Notes under the pieces: model-generated
What the model was told of the DNA's origin: nothing
The model's input: the letters and a program-made list of their open reading frames with translations, nothing else
Databases searched by the model: none
Shown here: one piece after another, positions 15,512-23,379 of the stretch
Position numbering within the stretch: the stretch's first letter is position 1
How the letters are laid out: every line of letters begins with the position of its first letter
DNA from: Cryobacterium glaciale
Lineage (GTDB): Bacteria > Actinomycetota > Actinomycetes > Actinomycetales > Microbacteriaceae
NCBI RefSeq assembly: GCF_004402535.1
Contig: NZ_SOEY01000007.1
Location: 124,001 to 188,000, forward strand
Length of the DNA: 64,000 bases
Direction: 5' to 3'
Translations under genes and position numbers: made by a program

Positions 15512-16798
15512 ATGACTGGCTGGCGACTGCGCGATTTTCACTCCGACGATCTCGACGGCATCCTGCGTCTATGGGAAGAGATCAAGGCCTCCGACACCGA
15601 GCCGGTGTACGGCCTGTCCGAGGTACTCGCCTCCTGCCAGAAGGATCACGCCGTCGTCGCGGTGCACGGTGACGAGGTGGTCGGTGCCGCCGTCGGGCGA
15701 GCCGCCCACGCGCAGGGCTGGATCGTCTTTCTGGCGACCGCGGAAAGTTGGCAGAGCCAGGGCATCGGCACGGCCATGCTCGCCGCCCTCGAAGCTCGGA
15801 TGGCCCCGCACGGCATGACCAAGCTGTCGGCGCTCATGCCCGAATCCGAGACCAAGGTCGACGCCTTCCTCAATCGCGGATTCGAGGTGAAGAAAAACCT
15901 GCGCTACTTCGAACGGCACATCCCGGTGCAGCGCGAGGAGCTTAAGCTGCTCGGTGAGCTCGGCGGCCGGGTGCTGCCTCGCGACCTGTGGCAGAAGGTC
16001 GGCGGTATGGCGCGAGAGAAAGAACTGCTCGAGCGCCGCCTGGTCATGCCGCTGGCGCAACCCGACCTCGCCGAGCAATACGGGGTGTCGCCGCCCAAGG
16101 CCGTCGTGTTGTTCGGGCCGCCCGGCACCGGAAAAACCACGTTCGCCAAGGCGATCGCGTCCCGCCTGGAATGGTCGTTCATCGAGGTCTTCCCGTCGCG
16201 CCTCGCCGCCGACCCGCAGGGACTCGCCGGCGCGCTGCGCGAAACGTTTCTGAAGATCTCCGAGCTTGAACACGCGGTCGTGTTCATCGACGAGGTCGAG
16301 GAGATCGCCGCCCAGCGCTCGGGCGAACCGCCGTCGGCCATGCAGGGTGTGACCAACGAGCTGCTCAAGATCATCCCGGCCTTCCGCGAACAGCCCGGAC
16401 GCCTGCTGGTCTGTGCCACCAACTTCATTCGCGCGCTCGACTCCGCCTTCCTCCGGCACGGCCGCTTCGACTATGTCGTGCCGATCGGGCTGCCGGATAT
16501 CGCCGCCCGCCAGGCCATCTGGGAGCGCTACATACCCGAGGCCGTGTCGGACGAGGTCGACCTCGCCGTTCTGGTCGAACAGAGCGATGGCTTCTCGCCG
16601 GCCGACGTCGAGTATGCCGCGCACCGTGCCTCCCAGCACGCCCTGGAGAAGGCCCTGTACCGGGCCGGCGACGGGCCGGTCATCAACGGCCCGAGCACCG
16701 AGGACTATGCCCTGGCGATTTCTGAAACTCGTCGAACCGTGTCCGACGAGGTCGCGGCCGAGTTCCTCGAAGACATCGAGCGGCTCGCCCGGCTCTAG
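15512..16798 (+). CDS. GNAT acetyltransferase-AAA+ ATPase fusion protein
   Basis: 428 aa, two domains. Residues 1-135 are a GNAT N-acetyltransferase (WRLRDFHSDDLDGILRLW, acetyl-CoA loop QSQGIGTAMLAALEAR at 81-96, FLNRGFEVKKNLRYFER). Residues about 165-425 are a classic AAA+ module of the CDC48/FtsH/spastin type: Walker A GPPGTGKT (202-209), Walker B VVFIDE (256-261), sensor 1 CATN (301-304), arginine-finger region FLRHGRFD and a C-terminal helical lid. There is no protease domain. A chaperone-like ATPase linked to acetylation is suggested, but the substrate is unknown. It stands alone, downstream of the repeat element. Confidence 0.88.
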   Translation: MTGWRLRDFHSDDLDGILRLWEEIKASDTEPVYGLSEVLASCQKDHAVVAVHGDEVVGAAVGRAAHAQGWIVFLATAESWQSQGIGTAMLAALEARMAPHGMTKLSALMPESETKVDAFLNRGFEVKKNLRYFERHIPVQREELKLLGELGGRVLPRDLWQKVGGMAREKELLERRLVMPLAQPDLAEQYGVSPPKAVVLFGPPGTGKTTFAKAIASRLEWSFIEVFPSRLAADPQGLAGALRETFLKISELEHAVVFIDEVEEIAAQRSGEPPSAMQGVTNELLKIIPAFREQPGRLLVCATNFIRALDSAFLRHGRFDYVVPIGLPDIAARQAIWERYIPEAVSDEVDLAVLVEQSDGFSPADVEYAAHRASQHALEKALYRAGDGPVINGPSTEDYALAISETRRTVSDEVAAEFLEDIERLARL

Positions 16799-16917
16799 CA
16801 AGCGGATGCGCGGGCCCCGTCCGAATCAGCATCCGCGGTTGTTGAATAGGGAGGTCATTACTAGCATGGCAGGCAGCCCGCAGTCCTCCCCCCTGATACC
16901 ACCGGCAAGGAATCCCC

Positions 16918-17964
16918 GTGATCATTGAGGCCCAGGGCCTGACCAAGACCTACCAATCCAAGAGCGGGCCGGTGCACGCACTCGCCGGGCTCGACCTGCA
17001 GGTTCCGCGCGGCACGGTCAAAGCCCTGCTCGGACCGAACGGCGCCGGAAAAACCACCGTCGTGAAGATGCTCACGACCCTGATTCGACCGGATGCCGGC
17101 ACCGCGGTCATCGACGGAATCGACGTCGTGCGCCACCCCAAATCGGTGCGCCGCATCATCGGGGTATCCGGCCAGTACGCCGCCGTCGACGAGAACCTCA
17201 CCGGTTTCGAAAACCTCGAGATGGTCGGTCGCCTCTACCACCTGGGCGGCGCGGCCGCCCGCCAACGGGCGAAGGAGCTCATCGACCTGTTCGAGCTCAC
17301 CGCCGCAGGCAACCGGCCGGTCAAGGGGTTCTCCGGCGGCATGCGGCGACGCATCGACCTCGCCGGCGCGCTCGTGATCAACCCCAAGGTTCTTTTTCTC
17401 GACGAGCCGACGACCGGGCTCGACCCGCGCAGCCGCATCGCCCTGTGGGACGTCATCAAACGCCTCGTCGCCGACGGCACGACGGTGCTGCTGACCACGC
17501 AATACCTCGAAGAAGCCGACCAGCTCGCTGACGACATCGTAGTCATCGACGACGGCCGGGTCATCGCCGAGGGCACCTCCGACCAGCTCAAGGCGCAGAT
17601 CGGTGGGCACCGCGTGGTCGTGGCCCTGGTCGATGCCGCCGACGGCGCGGCCGCTCGTGACATTCTCGCCCGGCACGGATCCGGGCAGCCCTCGGTCTCT
17701 ACCGACGGTCGCGGAGTCGAAGTCGCCGTCACCGACGGCCCCACCGCGCTGCAGAACATGCTCGCCGACCTGCGCGCCGCCCAGATCAGCCTGCACGACG
17801 CCGGCATGCGCCGCCCCACCCTCGACGACGTATTCCTCAAACTCACCGGCCACAAAGCCGACCTGGACGCGACCGACGACGATGATGCCGGCGGGCCCAA
17901 ACTCTCGAAACGGGCGCAGGCCAAGCGTGCGCAGGCGCGCGCAGATCTGGAGAAGGTGCAATGA
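16918..17964 (+). CDS. ABC transporter ATP-binding protein, DrrA type
   Basis: 348 aa with a GTG start preceded by AAGGA. Walker A GPNGAGKTT, Q-loop SGQYAAVDENLTG, signature FSGGMRRRIDLAGAL, Walker B VLFLDEPTTGLDPRSR and the switch His region LLTTQYLEEADQLADDIVVID are all present. The DUF4162-type C-terminal domain ends in the basic tail KRAQAKRAQARADLEKVQ. It matches DrrA-type exporters of daunorubicin and other hydrophobic drugs. Its stop overlaps the permease ATG (ATGA). Confidence 0.93.
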   Translation: MIIEAQGLTKTYQSKSGPVHALAGLDLQVPRGTVKALLGPNGAGKTTVVKMLTTLIRPDAGTAVIDGIDVVRHPKSVRRIIGVSGQYAAVDENLTGFENLEMVGRLYHLGGAAARQRAKELIDLFELTAAGNRPVKGFSGGMRRRIDLAGALVINPKVLFLDEPTTGLDPRSRIALWDVIKRLVADGTTVLLTTQYLEEADQLADDIVVIDDGRVIAEGTSDQLKAQIGGHRVVVALVDAADGAAARDILARHGSGQPSVSTDGRGVEVAVTDGPTALQNMLADLRAAQISLHDAGMRRPTLDDVFLKLTGHKADLDATDDDDAGGPKLSKRAQAKRAQARADLEKVQ

Positions 17965-18863
17965 GTCCCCGGCATGCGACCGTCCCGTCTGAGTCCACCA
18001 CGCCGGAGCCCGGCCTCGCGCGCGGGGAATCCCGAGGGGGGACCCTGCCCCCGCTGCCCACCTGGAACCCGTTCTCGCTGTGGTACTCCGACGGCTGGAC
18101 GGTGACCAAGCGCAACCTGATCAAGATCAAGCGCTCGCCCGACATGCTCGTCTTCGCCGTGATCCAGCCGATCATGTTCGTGCTGCTGTTCAGCCAGGTG
18201 TACGGCGGCGCCATTGCGGTGGAGGGCAGCGACTACACGCAGTTCCTCATGGCGGGCATCTTCGCCCAGACCGTCGTGTTCGGGGCAACGTTCTCGGGCG
18301 CCGCCATGGCGCTCGACCTGAAAGAGGGCATCATCGACCGCTTTCGGAGCCTGCCGATGAACGCATCCGCTGTGCTGATCGGTCGAACGAATGGCGACCT
18401 CGTCTTGAACACCATCTCCATGGTCATCATGATGGCGACCGGCCTCGCGGTCGGCTGGCGGGTCAACACGTCACCGCTGGAGTTCCTGGCCGGAGTCGGG
18501 CTGCTTCTGCTCTTCGGCTACGCCTTCAGCTGGGTGATGGCGTTGCTCGGCATGAGCGTGAAGAGTCCAGAGGTCATCAACAATGCGTCGTTCCTCATTC
18601 TGTTTCCGCTGACCTTCGTCTCGAACGCGTTCGTGCCGAGCGAAACCCTGCCGACCGTGCTGCGCGTCTTCGCCGAGTGGAACCCGGTGTCCTCGCTCGT
18701 GCAGGCCGTGCGGCAGCTGTTCGGAAACCTCGGCACCGCGCCGGTGCCCGATATCTGGACCATGCAAAACCCGATTCTCACCGTTCTCATCGGCATCGCG
18801 GTGATGCTGCTCGTCTTCGTGCCGCTGTGCATCCGCAAGTTCGCGTCGATCAGCTCCCGCTGA
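17961..18863 (+). CDS. ABC transporter permease, DrrB/ABC-2 type
   Basis: 300 aa. A proline-rich cytosolic N-terminus is followed by about six transmembrane spans of the ABC-2 family. FAVIQPIMFVLLFSQVYGGAI, FLMAGIFAQTVVFGATFSGAAMALDLKEGIIDRFRSLPM and LFPLTFVSNAFVPSETLPTVLRVFAEWNPVSSLVQAVRQL are hallmarks of DrrB-type permeases. It is translationally coupled to the ATPase at 16918. Together they probably export a hydrophobic compound; no biosynthetic genes are nearby, so a general drug-efflux role is likelier than self-resistance. Confidence 0.93.
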   Translation: MSPRHATVPSESTTPEPGLARGESRGGTLPPLPTWNPFSLWYSDGWTVTKRNLIKIKRSPDMLVFAVIQPIMFVLLFSQVYGGAIAVEGSDYTQFLMAGIFAQTVVFGATFSGAAMALDLKEGIIDRFRSLPMNASAVLIGRTNGDLVLNTISMVIMMATGLAVGWRVNTSPLEFLAGVGLLLLFGYAFSWVMALLGMSVKSPEVINNASFLILFPLTFVSNAFVPSETLPTVLRVFAEWNPVSSLVQAVRQLFGNLGTAPVPDIWTMQNPILTVLIGIAVMLLVFVPLCIRKFASISSR

Positions 18864-18896
18864 CCGATCACCGTTCCGACTGAAGGAGTCACCCTC

Positions 18897-19295
18897 ATGG
18901 CCCAGACCGAGCACAACGTCGGAATCGTCGCCGGCTTCAGCGGATTCGCGGTCTCCGACCTCGACGCGGCGCGCACCTTCTACGCCGAAACCCTCGGCCT
19001 CGAGGTGACGATCGGGGAGATGGGCATGCTGCGCATCATTCTGCCCGACGGAGCGACCGTTATCGTCTATCCGAAGCCGGACTTCGTGCCGGCCACCTAT
19101 ACGATTCTGAACCTCGCTGTTTCCGACCTCGACGCCACCGTCGATGAACTCACCGAACGCGGCGTGGAGTTTCTGCGCTACGACGGCTTCGAACAGAACG
19201 ACAAGGGCATCGCGGCCGGGGGAGGCCAGGGACCCGACATCGCTTGGTTCACCGATCCGTCCGGCAACATTCTCTCGGTGTTGAAGAACCCGTAG
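18897..19295 (+). CDS. VOC family (glyoxalase/bleomycin-resistance fold) protein
   Basis: 132 aa with AAGGAG upstream. Two beta-alpha-beta-beta-beta modules are visible: GFSGFAVSDLDAARTFYAETLGLEV and YTILNLAVSDLDATVDELTERGVEFLRY, with FTDPSGNILSVLKNP at the end. This is a typical single-chain VOC metalloprotein; metal-ligand residues are incomplete, so the substrate cannot be named. It lies 33 bp after the ABC permease and is probably in the same transcript, consistent with a detoxification or drug-binding role. Confidence 0.85.
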   Translation: MAQTEHNVGIVAGFSGFAVSDLDAARTFYAETLGLEVTIGEMGMLRIILPDGATVIVYPKPDFVPATYTILNLAVSDLDATVDELTERGVEFLRYDGFEQNDKGIAAGGGQGPDIAWFTDPSGNILSVLKNP

Positions 19296-19358
19296 CTCGG
19301 GCGGCCCGGCGGGATGTTGTGGCTCAGCGACCTTCCGAAGGCGGGATCCGGCATCCGC

Positions 19359-20225
19359 TTATCGGCCGCGGCTCTTGCCCTTATTGGGATTCTTGGTCGG
19401 CCGGGTACGGCCGGGGGAGTTCTCGACCTTCTTGCGCACGGCGGGCTTCGCCTTGGCGGCCGCCACCCGAATGGCTTTGGCCGCGGCCTTGGCCTTGTCG
19501 GTCTTCTTGGGCTTGCGCGGTGGCTTGGGCGGCCGCCCGTCGCTGCGCGCGGGTGCTTCGTCGGCATCAGCGGATGCCTCAGCGGATGCCGCTCCCGCCG
19601 CCGCAGCGCCGGTATCGGTGCGGGAGCTTGCGACGCCGCGACCGCGTACGATGCCGATGAATTCCTCGATGTCGTCGGTGGTCTCCCTGGTGATCCAGGC
19701 CAGGGCGATCTGGGTGTCGGCGACACCCGTCACCGGGCGGGACACGACGTCTTTGCGGCCGTAGAGCCGAGCGACCCCGTGCGGCACGATGATGATGCCG
19801 ACGCCGGCCGCGACCTGCTCCATGGTCTCATCGAGGCCGAGCGTGAGGGGCAGGGCCCGGCGGGTGCCGTCCCGCACCTCGTCGGCGAGGTCGCGCCACT
19901 CCGGGACTTCGTCGGGGTTCTGCAGCAGGTGTTCGCCGGCCAGGTCGGCCAGCAGAACCGTTTCGGACTGCAGGGTCGCGTGATCCTTCGACGCCACGAC
20001 GACCGGAATCTCGTTGTACAGGTTGATGACGCTCAGGTTGGTCTCGTCGATGGGGAGGCGCACGAGGCTCAGGTCGGCCCGGCCGTCGTGCAGCACCGCA
20101 ATCTGCTCGGCCGTCTCGGTGCGAAACACGGTGAGGGGAACGTCGGGGCGGCGGGTAGTCCAGATGCGGGTCCACTTGGTGGGGGTCACACCGGCGACGA
20201 AAGCGAGGGAAAAGCTCACCGGCAT
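19359..20225 (-). CDS. LysR effector-binding domain protein lacking HTH, with lysine-rich tail
   Basis: 288 aa. Residues 1-205 are a LysR-type substrate-binding domain: FSLAFVAGVTPTKWTRIWTTRRPDVPLTVFRTETAEQIAVLHDGRADLSLVRLP and GVGIIIVPHGVARLYGR. The usual N-terminal winged HTH is missing, and the start immediately enters the periplasmic-binding fold. The last ~70 residues are an Ala/Lys/Pro-rich basic tail (RPPKPPRKPKKTDKAKAAAK and onward) resembling histone H1-like DNA-binding tails. It faces the DUF5997 gene across 68 bp. This pairing is, as I recall, widespread in actinobacteria. A regulator role is likely; how it contacts DNA is open. Confidence 0.85.
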   Translation of the reverse strand: MPVSFSLAFVAGVTPTKWTRIWTTRRPDVPLTVFRTETAEQIAVLHDGRADLSLVRLPIDETNLSVINLYNEIPVVVASKDHATLQSETVLLADLAGEHLLQNPDEVPEWRDLADEVRDGTRRALPLTLGLDETMEQVAAGVGIIIVPHGVARLYGRKDVVSRPVTGVADTQIALAWITRETTDDIEEFIGIVRGRGVASSRTDTGAAAAGAASAEASADADEAPARSDGRPPKPPRKPKKTDKAKAAAKAIRVAAAKAKPAVRKKVENSPGRTRPTKNPNKGKSRGR

Positions 20226-20293
20226 CCTTTCTCGGGGGAGTTAAGCGTGCGATTTGCCCAAACGAGGGCCCTCTCAGGCTATACGCTTGAACA

Positions 20294-20731
20294 ATGAGTT
20301 CCGAGAAGAAGCCCCAGACCATGAAGCCCGCCACGGCGGCCCAGAAACTCGGGATTCTGCTCGACGCGGCACCGGCCGAGTTCCAGACCGAATTCGTCAG
20401 CCGCACCGAGCTCGCCGAGCTCATGGCGAACCCACCCGAATGGCTCATCGAGCTGCGCGCCAACGGCCCGCACCCGCGCCAGGTCGTCGCCGCCAAGCTC
20501 GGCGTCTCGATCTCGGGACTGGCCCGCAGCGAAATCATCGACCCGCTGACCACCGCCGAGATCGCCGCCTTGCTGCAGCAGCCGCCGGCCTGGCTCGTGC
20601 TCGAACGTTCCACCCAGGCCGGCGTGCGCGCCGACCAGATCGCGGTGAAAGATCGCGACGCCCACCGCGCGGCCAAGAAGGCGCACGTCGAACGCCAGGC
20701 CGCCCAGGAGCAGGCCAAGCGCGACCGCTAG
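20294..20731 (+). CDS. DUF5997 family protein with HTH-like segment
   Basis: 145 aa. MKPATAAQKLGILLDAAPAEFQTEFVSRTELAELMANPPEWL is the family start. Residues about 62-79 (RQVVAAKLGVSISGLARS) have the spacing of a helix-turn-helix, followed by LTTAEIAALLQQPPAWL, a near repeat of LANPPEWL. The C-terminus is a charged helix rich in Lys, Arg and Ala. It is divergent from the HTH-less LysR effector-domain gene, so the two could be complementary halves of one regulator. No enzymatic signature. Confidence 0.8.
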   Translation: MSSEKKPQTMKPATAAQKLGILLDAAPAEFQTEFVSRTELAELMANPPEWLIELRANGPHPRQVVAAKLGVSISGLARSEIIDPLTTAEIAALLQQPPAWLVLERSTQAGVRADQIAVKDRDAHRAAKKAHVERQAAQEQAKRDR

Positions 20732-20755
20732 TCGCTTTGCTCGCTCCGCGCTTCG

Positions 20756-20794
20756 CGGGTGAGCGGGTACCGCGCGGCGGCATCCGCTCACCCG
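20756..20794. terminator. Bidirectional hairpin between convergent genes
   Basis: CGGGTGAGCGG (20756-20766) pairs perfectly with CCGCTCACCCG (20784-20794). It separates the ends of DUF5997 (+) and the alpha/beta hydrolase (-). The right arm overlaps one copy of the overrepresented word GCATCCGCT. Confidence 0.65.
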
Positions 20795-20801
20795 AATTCG
20801 C

Positions 20802-21476
20802 CTAGGCGGTCGGTTCTACCGCGACCGCCGCGTACTGGGCACGCAGGAAGTTGACCACGTCGCCGAGTTCGGCCTGCGAGATCGAGTGGGGAAGTCCCTC
20901 GTAGATGCGCTCGGTCAGGGTGCTGTGGCCCGGCAGCCAGGCCTGGGTGCGTTCGATCGCGCTCGCCGGGATCACGCCGTCGGCGGTGCCGCGGCCCCAG
21001 AACACCGGAAGCGGCTGCGCGGCCAGTACTGCGTCGCTGGACTGCGGGCCGGTCGCGATGAATCCGGAGAGGTTCACCGCGAAACTGAACCGGTCGGGCG
21101 CGGCGCGCAGTAGCTCGAGCGCCATAGCGCCGCCCTGGGAGAAGCCGAGCAGGCCGACCGACGGCGGCCGCTGCGGCAGGGCGTCCAGCCAGGCGAGCAC
21201 GGCGGTGACGGCGGCGGTGACGGTGGCCGGGGCGGGGCTGCCCGGTTCGCTGATCGGAAACCAGGCCCAGCCGTCGGTGACCGGCGCCGGAGCCACGAGC
21301 GGCGCGCGCAGGGCCGCGATCACCGGCTCGAGCGGCAGATGCGGGGCGAGCGAGAACAGGTCGCCCTCGTGCGAGCCGTAGCCGTGCATGATGATCAACA
21401 ACGGGCGGTCAGCCCGGTCGGCGCCGGTCGCCGACCAGAGTACGGCGGCGTTGTCGATGGTGGTGCTCGTGGTCAT
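20802..21476 (-). CDS. Alpha/beta hydrolase, phospholipase/carboxylesterase type
   Basis: 224 aa. It begins its fold with LLIIMHGYGSHEGDLFSLAPHL (oxyanion HGYG). The nucleophile elbow is GFSQGG (Ser113), the acid lies in VFWGRGTADGVIP, and His is in GLPHSISQAE. The layout matches the YpfH/carboxylesterase family of small serine esterases. No signal peptide, so probably cytosolic. It converges with DUF5997 and stands alone. Natural ester substrate unknown. Confidence 0.9.
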   Translation of the reverse strand: MTTSTTIDNAAVLWSATGADRADRPLLIIMHGYGSHEGDLFSLAPHLPLEPVIAALRAPLVAPAPVTDGWAWFPISEPGSPAPATVTAAVTAVLAWLDALPQRPPSVGLLGFSQGGAMALELLRAAPDRFSFAVNLSGFIATGPQSSDAVLAAQPLPVFWGRGTADGVIPASAIERTQAWLPGHSTLTERIYEGLPHSISQAELGDVVNFLRAQYAAVAVEPTA

Positions 21477-21649
21477 GGGGTCCTCCGGGGGGTTCGGGAC
21501 GTGTCGGCGCCGCGCACGTCAATACTTTCATCTCCGTACCCGCGATTTGTGCCCGGCCGGCGATCCTGTGCAACTCTGCCCGTCGCTGCTGGGCCGTGCG
21601 GACCCGGGCCGGGTGCGCGAGCCGGGCCGGCGTAGGACAGAATGGCATT

Positions 21650-22234
21650 ATGAGCGTGCGAACCCCTGACCCAGACCCGGACTGGACGCCGAAGCCCCCC
21701 ACGGGAGCTCCGAACACGAATCCGGGCTGGCTGAAAGACGTCGAGCTCGCCGAGATTCGCCGCCGCCTGCCGATTCTCTATATCGAGGCCGTGCCCGTGC
21801 GGGTCGACGGCCTCGGCCAGGTCGTGGAGGTCGGCGTGTTGCTGCGCGCGCGCCCGACCGGCGAGATGACCCGCACGCTGGTCTCCGGCCGGGTACTCTA
21901 CGGCGAGACCCTGCGCGACGCACTCTTTCGCCACCTTGAAAAAGACCTCGGCCCGATGGCCTTTCCGCAGCTGCCGACCAGCCCGGTGCCGTTCACCGTG
22001 GCGGAATACTTTCCCATGCCCGGCATCACCGCCTACACGGATGACCGTCAGCACGCCGTCTCGCTGGCCTATGTCGTTCCCGTCACCGGCACCTGCGACC
22101 CCCGCCAGGACGCGCTCGAGATCACCTGGATGACCCCGGCCGAGGCCGCGTCCCCCGGCGTCTCGGCCGAAATGGAAGGCGGCCGCGGCACCCTGCTGCG
22201 GGCCGCCCTCGCTTCGGTGGGCCAGCTGTACTGA
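21650..22234 (+). CDS. DUF4916 NUDIX-like hydrolase family protein
   Basis: 194 aa from the ATG at 21650. NPGWLKDVELAEIRRRLPILYIEAVPVRVDGLGQVVEVGVLLRA, then SGRVLYGETLRDALFRHLEKDLGPMAFPQLP and FPMPGITAYTDDRQHAVSLAYVVPVTG, matches DUF4916, a NUDIX-fold family of actinobacteria. The canonical GX5EX7REUXEEXGU box is degenerate: RDALFRHLEKDLG takes its place. Catalytic activity is therefore uncertain. It ends 3 bp before a strong terminator shared with the nucleoside hydrolase. Confidence 0.8.
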   Translation: MSVRTPDPDPDWTPKPPTGAPNTNPGWLKDVELAEIRRRLPILYIEAVPVRVDGLGQVVEVGVLLRARPTGEMTRTLVSGRVLYGETLRDALFRHLEKDLGPMAFPQLPTSPVPFTVAEYFPMPGITAYTDDRQHAVSLAYVVPVTGTCDPRQDALEITWMTPAEAASPGVSAEMEGGRGTLLRAALASVGQLY

Positions 22235-22236
22235 CG

Positions 22237-22283
22237 CACCAGCGGATGCCGCGCCGGCGTTCCGCGGGCGGCATCCGCTGGTG
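22237..22283. terminator. Perfect 16-bp-stem terminator built from paired AGCGGATGC words
   Basis: CACCAGCGGATGCCGC (22237-22252) and GCGGCATCCGCTGGTG (22268-22283) are exact reverse complements around a 15-nt loop, between the convergent DUF4916 and nucleoside hydrolase genes. Each arm contains one copy of the word AGCGGATGC, in inverted orientation. No T tract follows. Confidence 0.8.
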
Positions 22284-22288
22284 GGCGC

Positions 22289-23278
22289 CTACGCCGGCAG
22301 CGCCGAACCGAGGCCGAGCGTGTCGAGGAACAGGCGCGCATACCGATCGACGTCGACGTCGAGGGCGACTTCGGCAGCTTCCCACTCGCCGGCGAGGCCG
22401 TGCATGATGTCTTCGCCGGGGTGCGTGCGCTTGTCGACCAGCGTCTGGCCGCGGCCGTAGCCGGAGAGCTGCACGCGCAGTGGCAGCATCCTGGTGGTCA
22501 GACCGCGCGGGTCGACGAGCGCGCACAGGGCGCCGGCGTCGCCGATCAGGCCCGTGTATTCGGCGTTGCGACCCGATCCAAGCGCGATCCGGTTGTTGAG
22601 GAGCTGACCGACAACGTGGGCGACGGTGGAATCGCTCTGCACGAGGGCCAGGGCGACCCGCTCCGGGATCGAGACCTGGTTGAATACGTCGAGCCCATAC
22701 ATGAAGGTAGGCACGCCGGAGTCGAGAACGATGGCTGCGGCTTCCGGGTCATGCCAGACGTTGAATTCGGCGACGGCCGTAGCGTTGCCGACCGTGGTGG
22801 AACCGCCCATGAAGACGATGCGTTCGATGTTGTCCACCACGTCGGGGTACTGTCGCAGCAGCAGCGCCAGGTTGGTCTGCGGCGCGAGGCCGATCAGAGT
22901 GACCGGGTGCGGGCTGGCCTGAATCAGCCGGTGCATGAGGTCGATCGAACTGATCGGCTCCGCCTTCCGGTCGGTCGGCGGAAGCTGCAGCGTGCCGAGA
23001 CCGCTTTCACCGTGCACGTGCGCGGCCGACCTGGGCGGTTCGAGCAGGGGGCGCCGCGCGCCGGCGGCGACCGGAATATGCGGCGCCTCGGCGACGTCGA
23101 GAATGCGCAGGGTGTTCTCGACGACGCGTTCCAGCGAGGCATTGCCGGCGACACAGCTGATGCCGAGAACGTTGATCCCGGGGTGTGCGAGCGCGAACAG
23201 GATGGCCATCGCGTCATCGACGCCGGTGTCAACGTCGAGGATGACAGGAATCGCCTCGGGGGCCGTGGAAGGAGTCAT
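22289..23278 (-). CDS. Nucleoside hydrolase (IunH/RihB-like)
   Basis: 329 aa. The calcium-binding family signature VILDVDTGVDDAMAILFAL is near the N-terminus, and GISCVAGNASLERVVENTLRILD follows. VTLIGLAPQTNLALLLRQYPD, ERIVFMGGSTTVGNATAVAEFNVWHDPEAAAIVLDSG and the C-terminal domain complete the fold. It hydrolyses the N-glycosidic bond of ribonucleosides in purine/pyrimidine salvage; base specificity cannot be read from sequence. A perfect palindrome lies 26 bp upstream of its start. Confidence 0.95.
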   Translation of the reverse strand: MTPSTAPEAIPVILDVDTGVDDAMAILFALAHPGINVLGISCVAGNASLERVVENTLRILDVAEAPHIPVAAGARRPLLEPPRSAAHVHGESGLGTLQLPPTDRKAEPISSIDLMHRLIQASPHPVTLIGLAPQTNLALLLRQYPDVVDNIERIVFMGGSTTVGNATAVAEFNVWHDPEAAAIVLDSGVPTFMYGLDVFNQVSIPERVALALVQSDSTVAHVVGQLLNNRIALGSGRNAEYTGLIGDAGALCALVDPRGLTTRMLPLRVQLSGYGRGQTLVDKRTHPGEDIMHGLAGEWEAAEVALDVDVDRYARLFLDTLGLGSALPA

Positions 23279-23304
23279 TCGCTCACTGTATTGCTATGAA
23301 TCTG

Positions 23305-23329
23305 CCCACAATCCCCATTGTGGGTTTTT
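23305..23329. promoter_or_regulatory. Palindrome upstream of the nucleoside hydrolase (operator or plus-strand terminator)
   Basis: CCCACAAT-CCCC-ATTGTGGG followed by TTTTT. Read on the plus strand it is a textbook intrinsic terminator, but no plus-strand gene precedes it. Read on the minus strand it sits between the GNAT stop and the nucleoside hydrolase start, where it could be a repressor operator. Confidence 0.5.
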
Positions 23330-23379
23330 GGGCCAGATCCAAGCGCTAAATGGCGAAGTTTGCACTTCTGAGCAGGCCT

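Noticed and set aside
16918..18863. DrrAB genes as self-resistance of an antibiotic gene cluster
   Set aside because: No polyketide, peptide or tailoring biosynthetic genes occur in the window.
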